Of a stretch of 64,000 nt of DNA, positions 43,776 through 55,559 are shown in pieces. The stretch comes from Diabrotica undecimpunctata (lineage: Eukaryota; Arthropoda; Insecta; Coleoptera; Chrysomelidae), in contig NC_092807.1 in the NCBI RefSeq assembly GCF_040954645.1, positions 28,885,054 to 28,949,053 on the forward strand, read 5' to 3'. Made by a program: the position numbers and the translations under genes. Position 1 is the stretch's first letter. Every line of letters begins with the position of its first letter. The notes under the pieces were generated by a model, which did not search any database, was not told the origin of the DNA, and saw only the letters and a list, made by a program, of their open reading frames with translations.

Positions 43776-45945
43776 ATAACGTAGTTAACCAAACTCACAT
43801 TTTTACATACATTTAAAATTAGGATAATACATTGATAATAGGTTGGCAGTCAAAAAATGGCCGCAAATATTTTTAATTCAATTAATATTAATTAATTTCT
43901 GAACATAAATTTTATTTTGTTTTATTTATGTATTTTTCAAATAAAATACGCTGCCCGCGACTTATATGCATGTTTTTATATCAAGTTAAATCTATTTTTT
44001 TAATATGAAAACATAAGGTTTTCTGAGAAAAATTGGTCGCAAATTAGGGTTGCCAGCTGTTAAAAACTCGAGGTATCAAAGATAAAGTAAAAAACAGCTA
44101 GCGCGAAATGCTAGTGGTTTAAAGTTGCAGTTATGTGGTTTTAAAAACATGCGTCGATAGATACAGTTGAGTCCATGGTCCTTTACCCGTGCGTCATGAT
44201 TTAAAGCATATGAAATAAGTCGGAAATTTACTCCACGCAACAGCAAGTGACATAAAGTGGCTACTGCTCCAATTACGGATTATATTATAAAATTTTGAAG
44301 GTATCAAATAAGTAGAATGTAAAATGTTGTATTTTTTAACAGAAAGTTGGTTTACTTGCTATCATGGTATATATTATTTATTGTATTACAAGTTGCCATT
44401 TTATTGACCTCAAGTAAATCAGTAGTTTTCGTTTTTAAACAAGATCTGCTTTTTCCCGGAGAAGATAAAGCAGAATTTTTTTCTTTTCCTTCTCGTATAT
44501 TGTATAGTTTTTTTTCGCCAATTTAAGTGCAGCTGCTATCCTCCACTTAAAATATAAACAATATTTTTAATTGAAATTGAAAAAACCAATAATAAAAATT
44601 TCGTATTTATAAATATTTGTTATGTACTAGAGTTGGCAAATAAGTAATATTAATAATATATATGCTTGTCATCATTAAAGCTAATAATAGTGCACATTTG
44701 AAAATTGTACTTTTTGTATCTCTTAAAAAGATGACAGCGGTTCCAACGGTCGTCCATTCCATTTTTATAGTTATATAGATTAAATTTAAAAGAAGTTCTT
44801 GTGCTTGTAAGGTAAGAATTTTTTCGCATTTGCCGTTTGACTTTTGTGTTTTTTGACAACCTGGTTCATTTTGCTCTATGTTTTGATCAATAATAAGGTC
44901 ATTTTCTTCTTCTACCTCTATTATGTTGTCTTCATCTTCTAAATCACTTGCTGTATTATCATTGATATCAAGCTCTGCATCATCACTTTCAAGTAAATGT
45001 AAAAGTTCATCTTCACTCAGTTGCTTTCGGCTAAATATAAATGAAACGCAACTCATGTTCACAATTTTATGCACTAGTTATAAATACGACAAGAAACCAA
45101 CTGACACTGGAACTCAATATATTCATATTATTTCGTTAAATTTTATCGCAGCTCGGGGAATTCCCCATTTAAACATGTAAAACCATTACATAAAAGATAG
45201 TACACTTCTAGTTGGTACTAATCCTTAAAATCTATGGGATTCCCACATTATTTCAACTTTATTAGAATTCATTTTATATGAGATAAAAGGTTGGCCTGGG
45301 TATTAGGAGACCTCAGCCTATAAAAGTTTAAATTTAATATAACCGTAAATGTTTTCGTAGGCATAATTTTTTATTAAAACAATATAAAACTACAGATAGA
45401 TGGAAGCTGTCAATTAAAAATTAAGATCTATAAAGTAACAGTCAAAAATGGTGATCTGGGGTCAAAATAGACCCCGGCCAGTCCGATGAAGGTTAATAAC
45501 AGACGGTAGCTGGTTTGTCTTTAGTTTCAAGCGTGAAAGACAATATTGCTAGATAAAAAGTATATGTTTTATCTAGTCAGGTATTAATGATACACGGGTA
45601 AAGAATTATGGACTCAACTATGTATCATAATATACATATTAAACCAGTGTCGTTGCGCGGTAACTTCATTTAACTTTATCTTTGATACCTCGCGTTTTTG
45701 ACAGCTGGCAACCCTAATTTGCGGCTATTTTACTTTCATATAAAAAACATGCATACACATCATAAGCAGCGTATTTATTTAAAAAATAAATGAACAAAAT
45801 AGCACTTTTGTTCAAAAATTAATAACTATCATTTTAAAAATATTTGCGGCAACTTTTTCACTGGCAACCTATTATCATTGTATTCTCCTAATTTTAAATG
45901 TATGCAAAAATGTGAGTTTGATTAACTACTTTATGAACGTACTGA
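43772..45945. repeat. Pair of inverted copies, ~350-420 bp (43772-44195 and 45587-45945)
   Basis: Left copy 43772-44195 and right copy 45587-45945 are reverse complements, sharing TTAATCAAACTCACATTTTT (one change), CATTTAAAATTAGG, TTAGGGTTGCCAGCTGT, AGGTATCAAAGATAAAGT and TTGAGTCCAT. They surround the N-terminal part of piggyBac-like gene 3, but the right copy lies outside its TTAA tip. They may be two copies of one MITE in opposite orientation, or ends of a separate element. Between them (44196-44606 and 45075-45457) I see nothing else. Confidence 0.75.
44607..45074 (-). pseudogene. piggyBac-like protein 3, acidic N-terminus
   Basis: The frame begins MHKIVNMSCVSF, then SRKQLSEDELLHLLESDDAE and a long Asp/Glu-rich stretch (ASDLEDEDNIIEVEEENDLI). 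The acidic leader with L-x-x-x-E-L-x-x-L-L-E is typical of piggyBac-family N-termini. Beyond EPGCQKTQKSNGK the frame loses homology (hydrophobic tail). Probably the sequence preceding SRKQ is an intron boundary rather than protein. No catalytic domain follows. Confidence 0.5.
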
Positions 45946-46435
45946 CTCTAAAGTGAAATCTTGTACTATAAACCTTGATGCCACTGTGGTATAGTGTGAT
46001 ACACCTTTTCATCAATTTTTCTGAACATGTAGATATTTTCTTTCCTAAAAAATAGTTTACGAATTCATCTAACTGGCATTATATATCTACATGTAGGTTA
46101 TTTTGTTTAATACAGATGTCTGTTTTATAGTCCATTTCCGATTTATCCGATTTATCAAATTAATGGAGTACGTAATCAATATTCTCGGCCTCGGGCCTAA
46201 ACACCGTCAATCTTTTGCTTTATTTTTGTGTAATTCAAAATCCATTAGGCAAACCATTTTGGTACAGGTATCGCAGAGGATTGTGTCAAATTAATTAAGC
46301 TTGAGTATTTTTCGTCACCATGGTCGTCTCATAAAGTAATAAAAATGGGTACATTCGAAGGAAGCTTATTGTGAAGATAATATAATTGAATTTTATTTAT
46401 TTATTACCACGAATGTGAATATACAGTCAGAAGTC
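45946..46435. other. No supported gene
   Basis: AT-rich. The 63-codon frame at 46103-46294 (+) has no recognisable domain. Confidence 0.5.
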
Positions 46436-47640
46436 CGTTCGCCCCCTCGAATCTTTTGAACGGTTATACTTATAAAAGTTAAATTTGGAGGGAGGCAATA
46501 AACAGACGGAGGCTTCTTAACCAGTCATAACAAGTGACGTAATAGTGACAGATGACGTTACAGCGCCACTGTGACAGATAATTTTAAACAGGACTTTATG
46601 GCAAGTGATATTTCGTTTGAAAGGTATTAAAAATACCTATTCAACCATACTAATTTTATTTGAGTTTTAGGCTGAATTTTGATGAATAAAACCCCTGCCT
46701 CTGCTTACTTGTCAAAAAGTATTTTCAAAATATGTATTTTAATTCTTTAATTGCTTTTTTTTAGTTTGCAAAAGCGTTTATAGCTCAATATTTATTTTCT
46801 GTTTCTGATTAGTTTAGTCAATTCTCAAGTTATTTTTAGTCTGCAAAAGCGTTTATACCAGATCATTTAGTTTTTATTTCTGCGTAGTTTAGTCAATTTA
46901 TGTTTAGTCAAGTTGTTTTTAGTAGTTGTTTTTAGTTATTATTTTATTTAATTATTGTTTAACGAGACGTTTAAATTTTTACAAAGGCAGAATGGTACGT
47001 ACTGTAGCCGACCAAATAGCAGCTGTGTTAATAATAATTGGTGAATGTGGAAATAATTTCCATGCAGCGGAACATCTTTTGAATGAGAGGTACCCCGATC
47101 GTCCTACATCGAGAGCTTATTTGAGGAAGCTTCTTCGGAAGTTTAAACAAACAGGTAATGTTTAGAATGCCAAACGATCTGGTCGACCAACAATTAGTGA
47201 TGACAAAAAAATTGACATAATTTCAGAAATAGTAGTGAACCCTACTTCTACTACAGCCCAAGTTGCATCTATCTATGGAATCGGTCAAAATACAGTACAC
47301 TAGTGTTGGCTGAAGACAAATTTCATCCATACAAATTAAAAATTGTGCACTAACTTTTAGATAATAACCCTGACCGAAGACAAGAATTCTGGAAAAACAT
47401 GTCTTTGGTAAAATACATACTCAATTTCCAAAAAAAAAATGTTTGGGCAGTTATTCTGGAAATAGTTGGGCCTGTTTTTCTCAATACTAACTTAACCGGA
47501 ATGTACCGACTATTAGTAACACAAAACCAAATGATAGGTAAATACCTAAAATGCCTAAACATACTCGAGGCACGCCACGGACATTATGATGCTCGACAAC
47601 AATATCAACAAACAAAAGAGGTTAGGAACAAAGATAATGG
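46436..47640 (+). mobile_element. Mariner-like element (DUF4817-type), fragment
   Basis: A candidate 5' tip TACAGTCAGAAGTCCGTTCG begins near 46434 after an AT flank, followed by a ~550-bp leader and the transposase start at 46992. Coding becomes unreadable after about 47640 and no inverted 3' tip was found, so the 3' part is lost. Confidence 0.6.
46992..47640 (+). pseudogene. Mariner-like transposase, N-terminal half
   Basis: ATG at 46992: MVRTVADQIAAVLIIIGECG, NNFHAAEHLLNERYPDRPTS and RAYLRKLLRKFKQTGNV form the HTH module of DUF4817-type mariners. After a TAG come AKRSGRPTISDDKKIDIISE and TTAQVASIYGIGQNTVH (second HTH), then a stop. Further on, DNNPDRRQEFWKNMSLVKYI and EIVGPVFLNTNLTG resemble the catalytic-domain entry, with the first Asp block eroded. 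Same family as the split copy at 9681-12190. Confidence 0.75.
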
Positions 47641-48005
47641 ATAAAAAACAGTTCAAAACAAAAAAAAAACAAAACGATTCAATAATCTTAGTCAAAAAAA
47701 TAGATTTTAACCACTGAAGGGCTCAAACCAAAATTGTACACTGATGGCAGCACCGGAAATAGCATTTCTTTCTGTCACTGGTTGGTCACTTTTTGAAATC
47801 CTGTGATTTGGGTGCTAACTGCAAGTTCGAGAGAATAAAAACAAGAAGTAAAGAAAGAAGAAACAAATTAGCAATCCCAATGGAAATTTGATCTAGGTAA
47901 TTATATTCAGAAATATGGCCTGATGGAGTGACTATTAACCATTTTCTGACTCTGCAGAACCAGGAAAAGTGCCCTTAAAATCGCACATACGATGTATGAA
48001 ATAAA
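47641..48005. other. No supported gene
   Basis: Unassigned DNA between the mariner fragment and the start of the LINE endonuclease. Confidence 0.5.
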
Positions 48006-48009
48006 CGTT

Positions 48010-49430
48010 AACCTAAGCAATATACATTCAAGTGTGCAATCATTATGAAATAAATTGTATGAGTTAAAGGTTTTTATGTCAGATAAAAAAATTGATGTTC
48101 TTTGTATAACAGAACATTGGCTTAAAAAACTATATTGAATATTGTATGATTGTTTAAAGAAGGTAAATGTAAGTATTATATATTTATATCGAAGGCCTTC
48201 TGGCCCTTTGACACCTTTTTAACATATTTAAATAGAATTTTGGAAAGTGTTGGTATGGAGAGACCCATTGTCTATGAAGGTGACTTCAATGTCAAGTTGT
48301 ACTGAGATGTTACAATTTCAAGCAATTTTTGAGCTAATCTAAGGAGAAAACTGTCTTGATTGATAACAGTTTCCTCGATTCTGAGATACAGTGTGAGATG
48401 GTGAAAGTATGTGAACTAGGTTTCTCTGACCACAGAAGACAACAGGTTGGTATTTCATTGCATTTAGTTAATAAGTATCAGGAAAAAAATATTTCAGGCC
48501 AATTAGACAGAGAGATATATTTCTGTTTCATAATAGAATATCTGAAATAAGTGGGGACTTTGTGAATGTAACGAAAATGGATGTGAATGAGAAGTTTAAC
48601 AGATTTATGAATGATCCTGGAGAAGCTTATTTGGAATCTTTTACAGAGAAGAGGTATAAGGTAAGGGCTAATAAAACTAATTAAAGTAATTGGTTAAGCA
48701 ATGACTTAAAAGCTATGCGTGGTTAACTACACTTTTTAGAACAGTTTAAAAACAGTAATTGTCACCAGATATTGAAAGGACATATAAAGACTTTAATATA
48801 CAATAAAAATTTGCAATATCGAATGTAAAAATCATGACAAATAACAAAATCATTAGGAATTCCAGTAATCTAATAAAGTCTATGTAGAAAATCATCAATG
48901 AACATCGTCTTGTTAAGAAAAATACTAACCAACCTCTTACCATTAGTCCAAATATCTTTAATGATTGCTTTTTACAGATAGCATCCATCTTAATCAAAGA
49001 TATTCCAGTTTTAAATTTGAATCAAATATATATAATTCAAATAAATATATTAAATCAATTTTCTTTCTCAGACTTTCAATAGAGTACAGGATATTATGAA
49101 TAATTTAAAAAATTAAAGCATCCGTGACAATCTTAGACTGAATGTAAAGTTGATCAAAACAATACAAAATATTATAATAATTCCACTTACTAATTTATAT
49201 CTGCAACAAAACACATGGTTTTCCATATGTCCATAAAAAGCAATAATTTGTCCAATCTTCAAAAAAGGAGACTTAAACCTACCAGAAAATTATTGGCAAA
49301 TCTCACTACTGTCAATTATTACGAAAATTGTGGAAAACTGCATGGCACTACAAATAGTAGATTTCTTTGAGGTATATTTTCTGAATATCAATTTGGTTTT
49401 CGCAAAAGTAATAAGGATATAAAAGCAAGC
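48010..49430 (+). pseudogene. LINE endonuclease and RT entry, riddled with stops
   Basis: Readable blocks: KIDVLCITEHWLKK (endonuclease Glu), VYEGDFNVK (Asp/Asn), LGFSDHRRQQVGISLHL (S-D-H near the end of the domain), then ICPIFKKGDLNLPENYWQIS, LLSIITKIVENCMALQIVDF and LVFAKV in place of G-F-R-K. Between blocks nearly every 20-30 codons carries a stop or shift. This is an old copy. Confidence 0.7.
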
Positions 49431-50539
49431 AATCATGCTATAATCCCTATAATTTATCGCCTTGCAATTTAAACATTTTTGGTCTACCTTGGTTAAAAGG
49501 TAATCGTTTTCAGTCGGACGAAGAAGTTTTAACTTCCGTAACAGTATTCTTCGAGCATTACCCATAAGAATTCTTTAAGCAGAGTGTACATCGGGATATG
49601 TGCCTTAATTGCAGTTCTAATTTTTTTAGACATATTTGGCAATAATTTTTTTCTGGACCAAAGATGTGTTTCAATTAAACAAGTCTCGTAGATAAAATTA
49701 TAACCCCAGATTTCTAAGAAGGAAGAACGTTTAAGGACACTGGGATAAAATAAAATGGAGCGGAGAAGAAAGAAACGTTGTCTGATTTTTTATATTAAAA
49801 GTTATATTTACAATCAAACTTGGATATACATTAAAAGTTGTTCAATTTTAATTTTCTAATTTAATTAGTTACCTTATTTCTGTTACAGTTGTGGTTAAAG
49901 CAATTACAAAAAGCTTTAAGCTAGAGGATTACAACCACTTAATCAATACTTTGTTATGTCTGGATATTTTGGAATAGGTTTACAAAGTGATAAAATATTG
50001 ATTACAGAAAGTATCAAAGTGTCGTTATTTTTATTGCGGATGATTAAGTATCTGAACGTGACTTACCAATAAATAATTTGGAGAGAAATTGATTAGCTTA
50101 AATGAAAATACTGTAGGAAAACGAAAGTGGCCGTAAATGTGCGAAGGCGTAGTAAAACCGAAGAGTCCTTTTAATAGTTTTCTTGATAAAAAAAGTAATA
50201 GCTTATTGTATTCATTTAAGAAGTTTAACAAGAAAATAAAAAAGAATGTATGTATGTTTTATTGTCATAAATACAATAGTGAACTTGTTAACATTTTTTT
50301 AAATACAATATTAGATATAACAGAGTTATATTAGTAATATACTTTTATTTTTTAGGAATATGTGTCCATAAACTGAATATAATAAAGCATTTCAATCTAA
50401 TGAATAGTAAGAATAAGATATGATTGAAACCTCGAATATTTGGGTTTTTTACCTAAAAGGCAGATATGGATCACAGTTCTTTATTACGATTTTTTAAGCT
50501 TTTTTAGGCTATACATACTTCAAATGATTGTCAGTTACT

Positions 50540-51297
50540 ACAGTAGGACCTGACCTCAGTTGTGGAATGGTTTAGGGACAACAATATGATCTTAAATATT
50601 AAGAAGTGTGGAGTCATATCTTTTACTCGCAAAATCGACTACATTCAAAATAATTATAGAATTGACAATTGTGTAGTATCTAGGAAAACCAAATGTAAAG
50701 ATCTGGGAATATACTTACAGGCTAACATGAAATTTAATGAACACTATATAAATATTGTTAATAAGGCCTACAAAATATTGGAATTTGTAATAAGAAATTC
50801 CAAACACTTTAGTATAAACACAACCATTAGACTATATAACGCTTTAGTCAGACCAAACTTGGAATATGCATCAGTGGTATGGACTCCTGATTCCAAAGTT
50901 CATATTAATCATATAGAAAAGGTACAAAAAAGATTTCTAAGGTATTGATACCTTAAGAAATACAATGTGTATACTCACCTTACGCCATCAAAAGAGTTGC
51001 TTCAAATATTTGGCTTGCAGTCATTAGAGCAAAGAAGAAACATGCATTGTGTTGTGTTTATTCATAATATCATTAACAATGTTAAATATAAGACATGTGG
51101 TTTGATCAACTTTATTAGGTTTCATGTGCCAAAGGTCAACCTAAGGGTAAACAGTAATGACCTATTTTCTTGTAGTCCATATAATTCTTGTGCAATAATA
51201 AACTATATGCAATATCAGTGTAATGAGTTAATAAAGATCTGTGATATAGAGCTCTTTACCTGTAGTGTAAGGAATATTAAAAAATGTTATGAATAGA
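50540..51297 (+). pseudogene. LINE RT thumb and C-terminal region
   Basis: WFRDNNMILNIKKCGVISF, KCKDLGIYLQANMKFNEHYI, RLYNALVRPNLEYASVVWTP and HINHIEKVQKRFLRY; a TGA at 50946-50948; then LTPSKELLQIFGLQSLEQRR and HNIINN, a C-terminus ending at 51297. The blocks L-G-I-x-L and R-x-x-L-E-Y-A-S-V-V-W are standard for CR1/Jockey RTs after the YADD palm, which itself is missing. One stop only in 250 codons, so better kept than the 5' half. Confidence 0.8.
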
Positions 51298-52119
51298 TAA
51301 GTAATGGACTGAATTTTAAAATTTTATTAACTTGCGTCTTTTTTTATTGTGTTTTACTTTCTGTGTTTTTATTTTGTACTTGTGTGTATATTGTAGTATA
51401 TTGTATTTTTTGTATGTATATTTTTATACCAAGTAATGAGCACTCTTACATGTAATTACTACCTAGGTGGTGTTTGTCAGTTTTAATAAATAAATAAATA
51501 AAAAAATAAATAAATTACATCTTGTCCAAGTGCGTTTGCCCTCAGAGTACATAGGCCAAAAAAAAAAACGATTTAGAAAACTTTTCTTACAAATTTATGT
51601 GAATCCTATGTATTTTTTTGGCGCTAAAAAAGAATCTAATATTAGATTTTACGTGTCACCCACTGTTTTCACATAATATAACACTGGTTTATTCTACATT
51701 ACAATAATTTGAATAAAACAAAATACCGAAATACAAATGACTGTAAGTTGTCAAATTTAAGTTTCTTGATTTTTGGCTTGTCTCCTGTTGCTGCTTATAA
51801 CGGGAGTTGGTTGAGAGGTCGACCAGCTCTTTTGAGGACTTCATGTTCAGCTGGTAAAAGGTGGGAAGATTGACGCTTTCTGTGTAAAACAGTGTGTATG
51901 GATATGCTGTCTCAAAATGCATACGCTGCATTTTACTGAAACCTGATACATTTTTCCTAAAGTAAGGTTCTAGTGAATCTAAAGACACAAAGTCATCATC
52001 CTTCATTTGCGTCACCATGAAGTTCCTACTAGATTTCACTATGATGTCGGCTCACATAATTGGTACATAAACCTGCTTTTGGCAGGTTTGACCTGATGGT
52101 TTCTTTTTTTCGCTTTTTA

Positions 52120-53412
52120 GATCACAAAGATCAGGAAGCTAAAAAACAGAAAATCACTGGAACATATGGTACACCCAACGAAATCTTAAAATATGGAGGC
52201 CCTGAACTTTCCAGTAAACTGTCACAACTATTTAACAAAATTTTAAACGACACAGAAACACTAGAGGAATGGCATAAGAGCATCACAATCCCCATATTTC
52301 AAAAAGGACAAAAAAATTGCCCACAAAACTACAGAGGAATAACACTCTTAAATACAATGATGAAACTTTTCACAAGTATTCTTAAGGACAAATTGGAAAG
52401 GCAAATCACTAATGCTGAAGAACAACAAGGTTTTACAAGAGGGCGGTCTATAACAGATGCAGTATTCATCATAAAACAAATAAAAAAAAGCTATAGAGTT
52501 CGGCATGCCAGCATATATTTGCCTCATTGATCTGACGAAGGCGTTTGACAGGATTCGCCTGGGAGACATTCTAAATATAATAATAGTCTCCCGTTTTATA
52601 CCGCTGTCGCGGCTTTGGGAGTATAGCAGGGTATTCTGCTATATCTAGGGCCTACGGTATACAAGGAAGGTAACATGGCCAGTGCTACGCTTCAACCGTC
52701 TATTATTACCCCTGGTTTTACCCAAGGTACTCATTTTTATTCAGGCTGAGTCGACCTGGGGCCTATAGACATTTTTAAAATGTCTAGATGTTCTTGCCGG
52801 CGGTAGGATTCGAACTCCGGACCACCAGCTTGCGAGGCGAGCATCCTACCGCTTGCGCTACGCAGGCCCGGACATTCTAAATATATTAATAAAAAATAAA
52901 ACGCTGACCAACATACAAAAAAGATAGTCCATAGTCCATAACCTAAATAATAACAATGTAACCAAAGTTAGAGCAGGAGACCAATTCACTGAAAATATTC
53001 TAGCACCGGGAGGAATTAGACAAGGCGACAGTTTAAGCCCCTTCTTTATTCAGCTACTCATGGGCAAAATTATAAACAAAGTAACATCTCTCAATCTTGG
53101 ATACAGAATGGGCAACAAAAGAATTGGTATGGTGTGTTACGCAGATGATGAAGCAATTATTGCCGAATCAGAAGATGATCTTCAGAGACAGCTCTTTCAG
53201 TTCTTTTAAATAAGCCACCAACTAATGACCATTTTTACCAACAAAACTAAATCTATGAAAATACCAAAAGATCCGCTCAGATGTAAGTTAGTGGTTGAGA
53301 ACAACCCAACAGGTGATGCAATTCAGATATCTGGGCATAGATATATCAAGCAGACACGACCCAGTAAAGGACCTAAGGAGTCAGATCAACAAAGCATTCG
53401 CATTGTCGAAAA
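52120..53412 (+). mobile_element. RTE-like LINE fragment nested in element B
   Basis: Plus strand: GTPNEILKYGGPELSSKLSQ, ITIPIFQKGQKNCPQNYRGI, QQGFTRGRSITDAVFIIKQI, a frameshift near 52500, CLIDLTKAFDRIRLGDILNI, SINE, LIKNKTLTNIQKR, APGGIRQGDSLSPFFIQLLM, CYADDEAIIAESEDDLQ (catalytic YADD) and IFTNKTKSMKI, ending near SQINKAFALSKT. Both the endonuclease and the C-terminus are missing. Its 3' limit at ~53412 is where element B coding resumes on the other strand. Confidence 0.8.
52580..52870 (-). mobile_element. tRNA-derived SINE with 15-bp target-site duplication
   Basis: The head (minus, 52870-52795) resembles a tRNA-Ala: A box TAGCGCAAGCGG, anticodon-loop-like CTCGCAA (CGC), B box GGAGTTCGAATCC. 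A ~200-bp body and a short ATT-type tail at 52580-52590 follow. GACATTCTAAATATA occurs at 52565-52579 and 52871-52885, directly bordering it. Removing the SINE and one copy restores an open LINE frame (RLGDILNI to LIKNKTL). The tRNA folds imperfectly, so it is a SINE, not a tRNA gene. Confidence 0.9.
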
Positions 53413-54720
53413 CCTGTGGTCAACAGTATCAATTTGTGTCTTTTGGATTAGATAATGCCAGAACTTTGCAATATAATGACTTTTGTTTTGGCCACCACAG
53501 TTGTTACTGTACAGAATTATGCGCTTAACTGTTGGTGGCAGCGTCTGGATGTACTTCCAAAGGCAGGAAGCAATTTCGTTGCAACCACGATTACCTTGGC
53601 CTTCATGCAACAAAAACACCTGTGCCTGTCCAGTGAAAACATTGTGTACACAAAAATTATAAGTCCAAAGTTGACGGCTATAGTATGCTTTTTTTCAGGT
53701 TAAACTAGGAGCTGGAAGCGTCTTTTGTAAATCAAAGCATACAACTACTGTAGTTGGGTCATCTTTGAAATCCGATGCATCATCATCCTTTGCATTTTTT
53801 TAGCTTGTGCCTTGCGCAACTGTAATTCTTTTTCATTTTTTGCTGTTGCAGCTCTTTGTGGATCAACACCATTATTAATAATATTCTGTAGTGTGCCACA
53901 TTTGTCACACGTATCGGTGTGAGGTCTGTTGAGTGAAAGGTTAAAATTAGTACGGAAAATATACTTATACTAACTCTCCTTCGCAGGGTTTACGTTTCTT
54001 TTCATACATACAAAGTGTAGATTGTTTTCGTTTGTTCCATTCTCAAATACTTTACATTTGGAGATCTAATCCTAGAGTAATGACTACTGTACTTAGGAAG
54101 CGACTTTTAGTGCTCTTTGATTAAGTAAATGGTTTTATCTGTTATTTTATTCGATGGAGCTTTACGACCTCTTTGGTCCTTGTGAGAAACCGAGTTTGTG
54201 CTGGACATTTTTTTCATTATAACATTAGTAATTCGTTTATTACTGACATCAACCGTTAAAAAAAAGCCTTACATACTCTATACCCTTCTAATGTGTAAGT
54301 ACAGCTTGTTATAGGTAAAAGAAATACAGCTTGTTCTCTTTACATAGCTCGCATTAGGTTTTTCCTTGCAGTATCTTGAAGGCTAATGCAAGAACATAAA
54401 AAAAGTTTAAAGGTCCCAGCTTCCAAGTCCCCAATAACTGTCAAAAATAGATTGGCATTTGTTATTAGGGATATTTGTATTACAACCGTATCTACAGTTA
54501 TGGTTAAACTCTTTCATACGCTTTGCTCGATGCACTGTTCTTTTTCGGTCAGTATAAAGGTGCTCTTCATTTCTTGCATGCTTTGGACGTACCCGTGTCC
54601 AAATGTCTAACCTTCTCAGCCTCTTCTTACCTGGGTATTTGTTATGTTCTTCCCATGGTCCTGGTTTAGGTAGTTCAGGTTCTACTTCGGATTCACTGTC
54701 ATATGCTTTATAAACACAAA

Positions 54721-55555
54721 CTATGGGCTTTACAGAATTTTCACTTGCCGCTAAAGAGGTTATGTTGAGACTCTTGTTCTTTTTCTTCTACAATACTTGC
54801 GATGTCCATTTCGATTAAGGTAGCAAAACTTTGATTACTTTACTTTTAAAGTTGCCAACTATCGTAGAATAATATGGGTAAAGTTTGAATTAAAAGATAC
54901 GACAGCAACAGTGTCGACAAGCGTGTACAACATACAACAACAAACAACTCAAATAACAGCCAGTTGGAGGCCAAAGGGTACAAGGGACGCTTGTACCTAT
55001 TGGTTTCTCAGGAAGCCAGCTGTATTTGAGGTAGAACGTATACCATCCGCTAGATTGCAGCGGATGACAGTACAGTGATACGTTTGTATCCCTTTGCCAC
55101 AACAATATTTGACTCCATAGCAACTACTTAGTGCACTTAACTCCATTTTGTTTAAAATTAGACTTGTAACCCTTGGCTTCTAGGCTCCTCAGTTAATGTA
55201 GTATTTATACTTGGTTTAATATATTTTTATTTTTAATACCTATATGACTTTTCGGATTTTTCAATTATGATATAACAGCGAAAATGTACAAATTGTAGAA
55301 TTTTGATTTCCCGTTGTATCTATTCAAACACCAAAAAATATTCTCAATCTTTTGACGTCGCTGAGATTGATAATATAAACATTTTTAGTCTTGTTTATAC
55401 AACACAGATTGGTTTTATTTTAGTTTATTTAGATTACCTCTTTTGTATTTCTTTGAGGTTGATGCCGTCTGGATCAAATCAACATCAAATAAACAGGAAT
55501 AATTCCGTTTATGCTTTGTTTATACCGGGTTGGTCGAATGATGCCACTCTTCAAT
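54721..55555. other. No supported gene
   Basis: Probably the 5' leader of element B followed by unassigned DNA. A small inverted repeat (ATCCGCT...AGCGGAT) lies near 55047-55067. Frames at 54890-55123 (-) and 55303-55638 (+) are not supported; the second overlaps the Penelope fragment in another frame. Confidence 0.5.
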
Positions 55556-55559
55556 GTAC

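Larger units (their letters stand above)
41290..45496 (-). mobile_element. piggyBac-like element 3, carrying the hammerhead array
   Basis: Minus strand. The 5' end is marked by TTAA (45493-45496) next to the palindromic GGGGTCAAAATAGACCCC (45458-45475) inside CCTTCATCGGACTGGCCG-type sequence, a common piggyBac-family tip. The N-terminal coding lies at 45074-44607 and the C-terminal at ~43775-43552 plus 41420-41309, split only by the hammerhead array. The catalytic core is missing; in its place lie an inverted-repeat arm (43772-44195) and unassigned DNA. The 3' end was not found and may be displaced by the LINE at 40625-41265. Confidence 0.6.
48010..51516 (+). mobile_element. CR1/Jockey-like LINE, decayed
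   Basis: Endonuclease remnants at 48010-48480, RT entry at ~49110-49430, RT thumb and C-terminus at 50540-51297, and an AAAT/AATA simple-repeat tail at 51483-51516, all plus strand. 49440-50530 should hold the central RT but instead contains unassigned AT-rich DNA, probably an insertion-deletion. The tail type matches the CR1-like LINE at 3.5-7.5 kb. Confidence 0.75.
51689..54720 (-). pseudogene. DNCxGQNK-family putative transposase, element B, interrupted
   Basis: Minus strand. The N-terminal part is at ~54690-54395 (RLRRLDIWTRVRPKHARNEE; FNHNCRYGCNTN; CQSIFDSYWGLGSWDL). The middle is at ~53780-53412 (PTTVVVCFDLQKTLPAPSLT, stop, KKAYYSRQLWTYNFCVHNVF, GCNEIASCLWKYIQTL, YSNNCGGQNKSHYIAKFWHY). 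The C-terminal part is at 52060-51689 (SSRNFMVTQMKDDDFVSLDS; PYTLFYTESVNLP). The LINE at 52120-53412 separates middle and C-terminal parts. The key Asp of D-N-C-G-G-Q-N-K is Asn here (S-N-N-C). 53980-54380 could not be read. Element ends were not found. Confidence 0.7.

Noticed and set aside
44923..45180. Ser-rich plus-strand frame
   Set aside because: Antisense to the acidic N-terminus of piggyBac-like protein 3.
52795..52870. A functional tRNA-Ala gene on the minus strand
   Set aside because: Boxes are good, but the acceptor and D stems do not pair properly, and the sequence continues into a SINE body with target-site duplications.
54890..55123. 77-codon minus-strand frame with Cys and Trp residues
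   Set aside because: No recognisable domain, and it is located in the presumed leader of element B.
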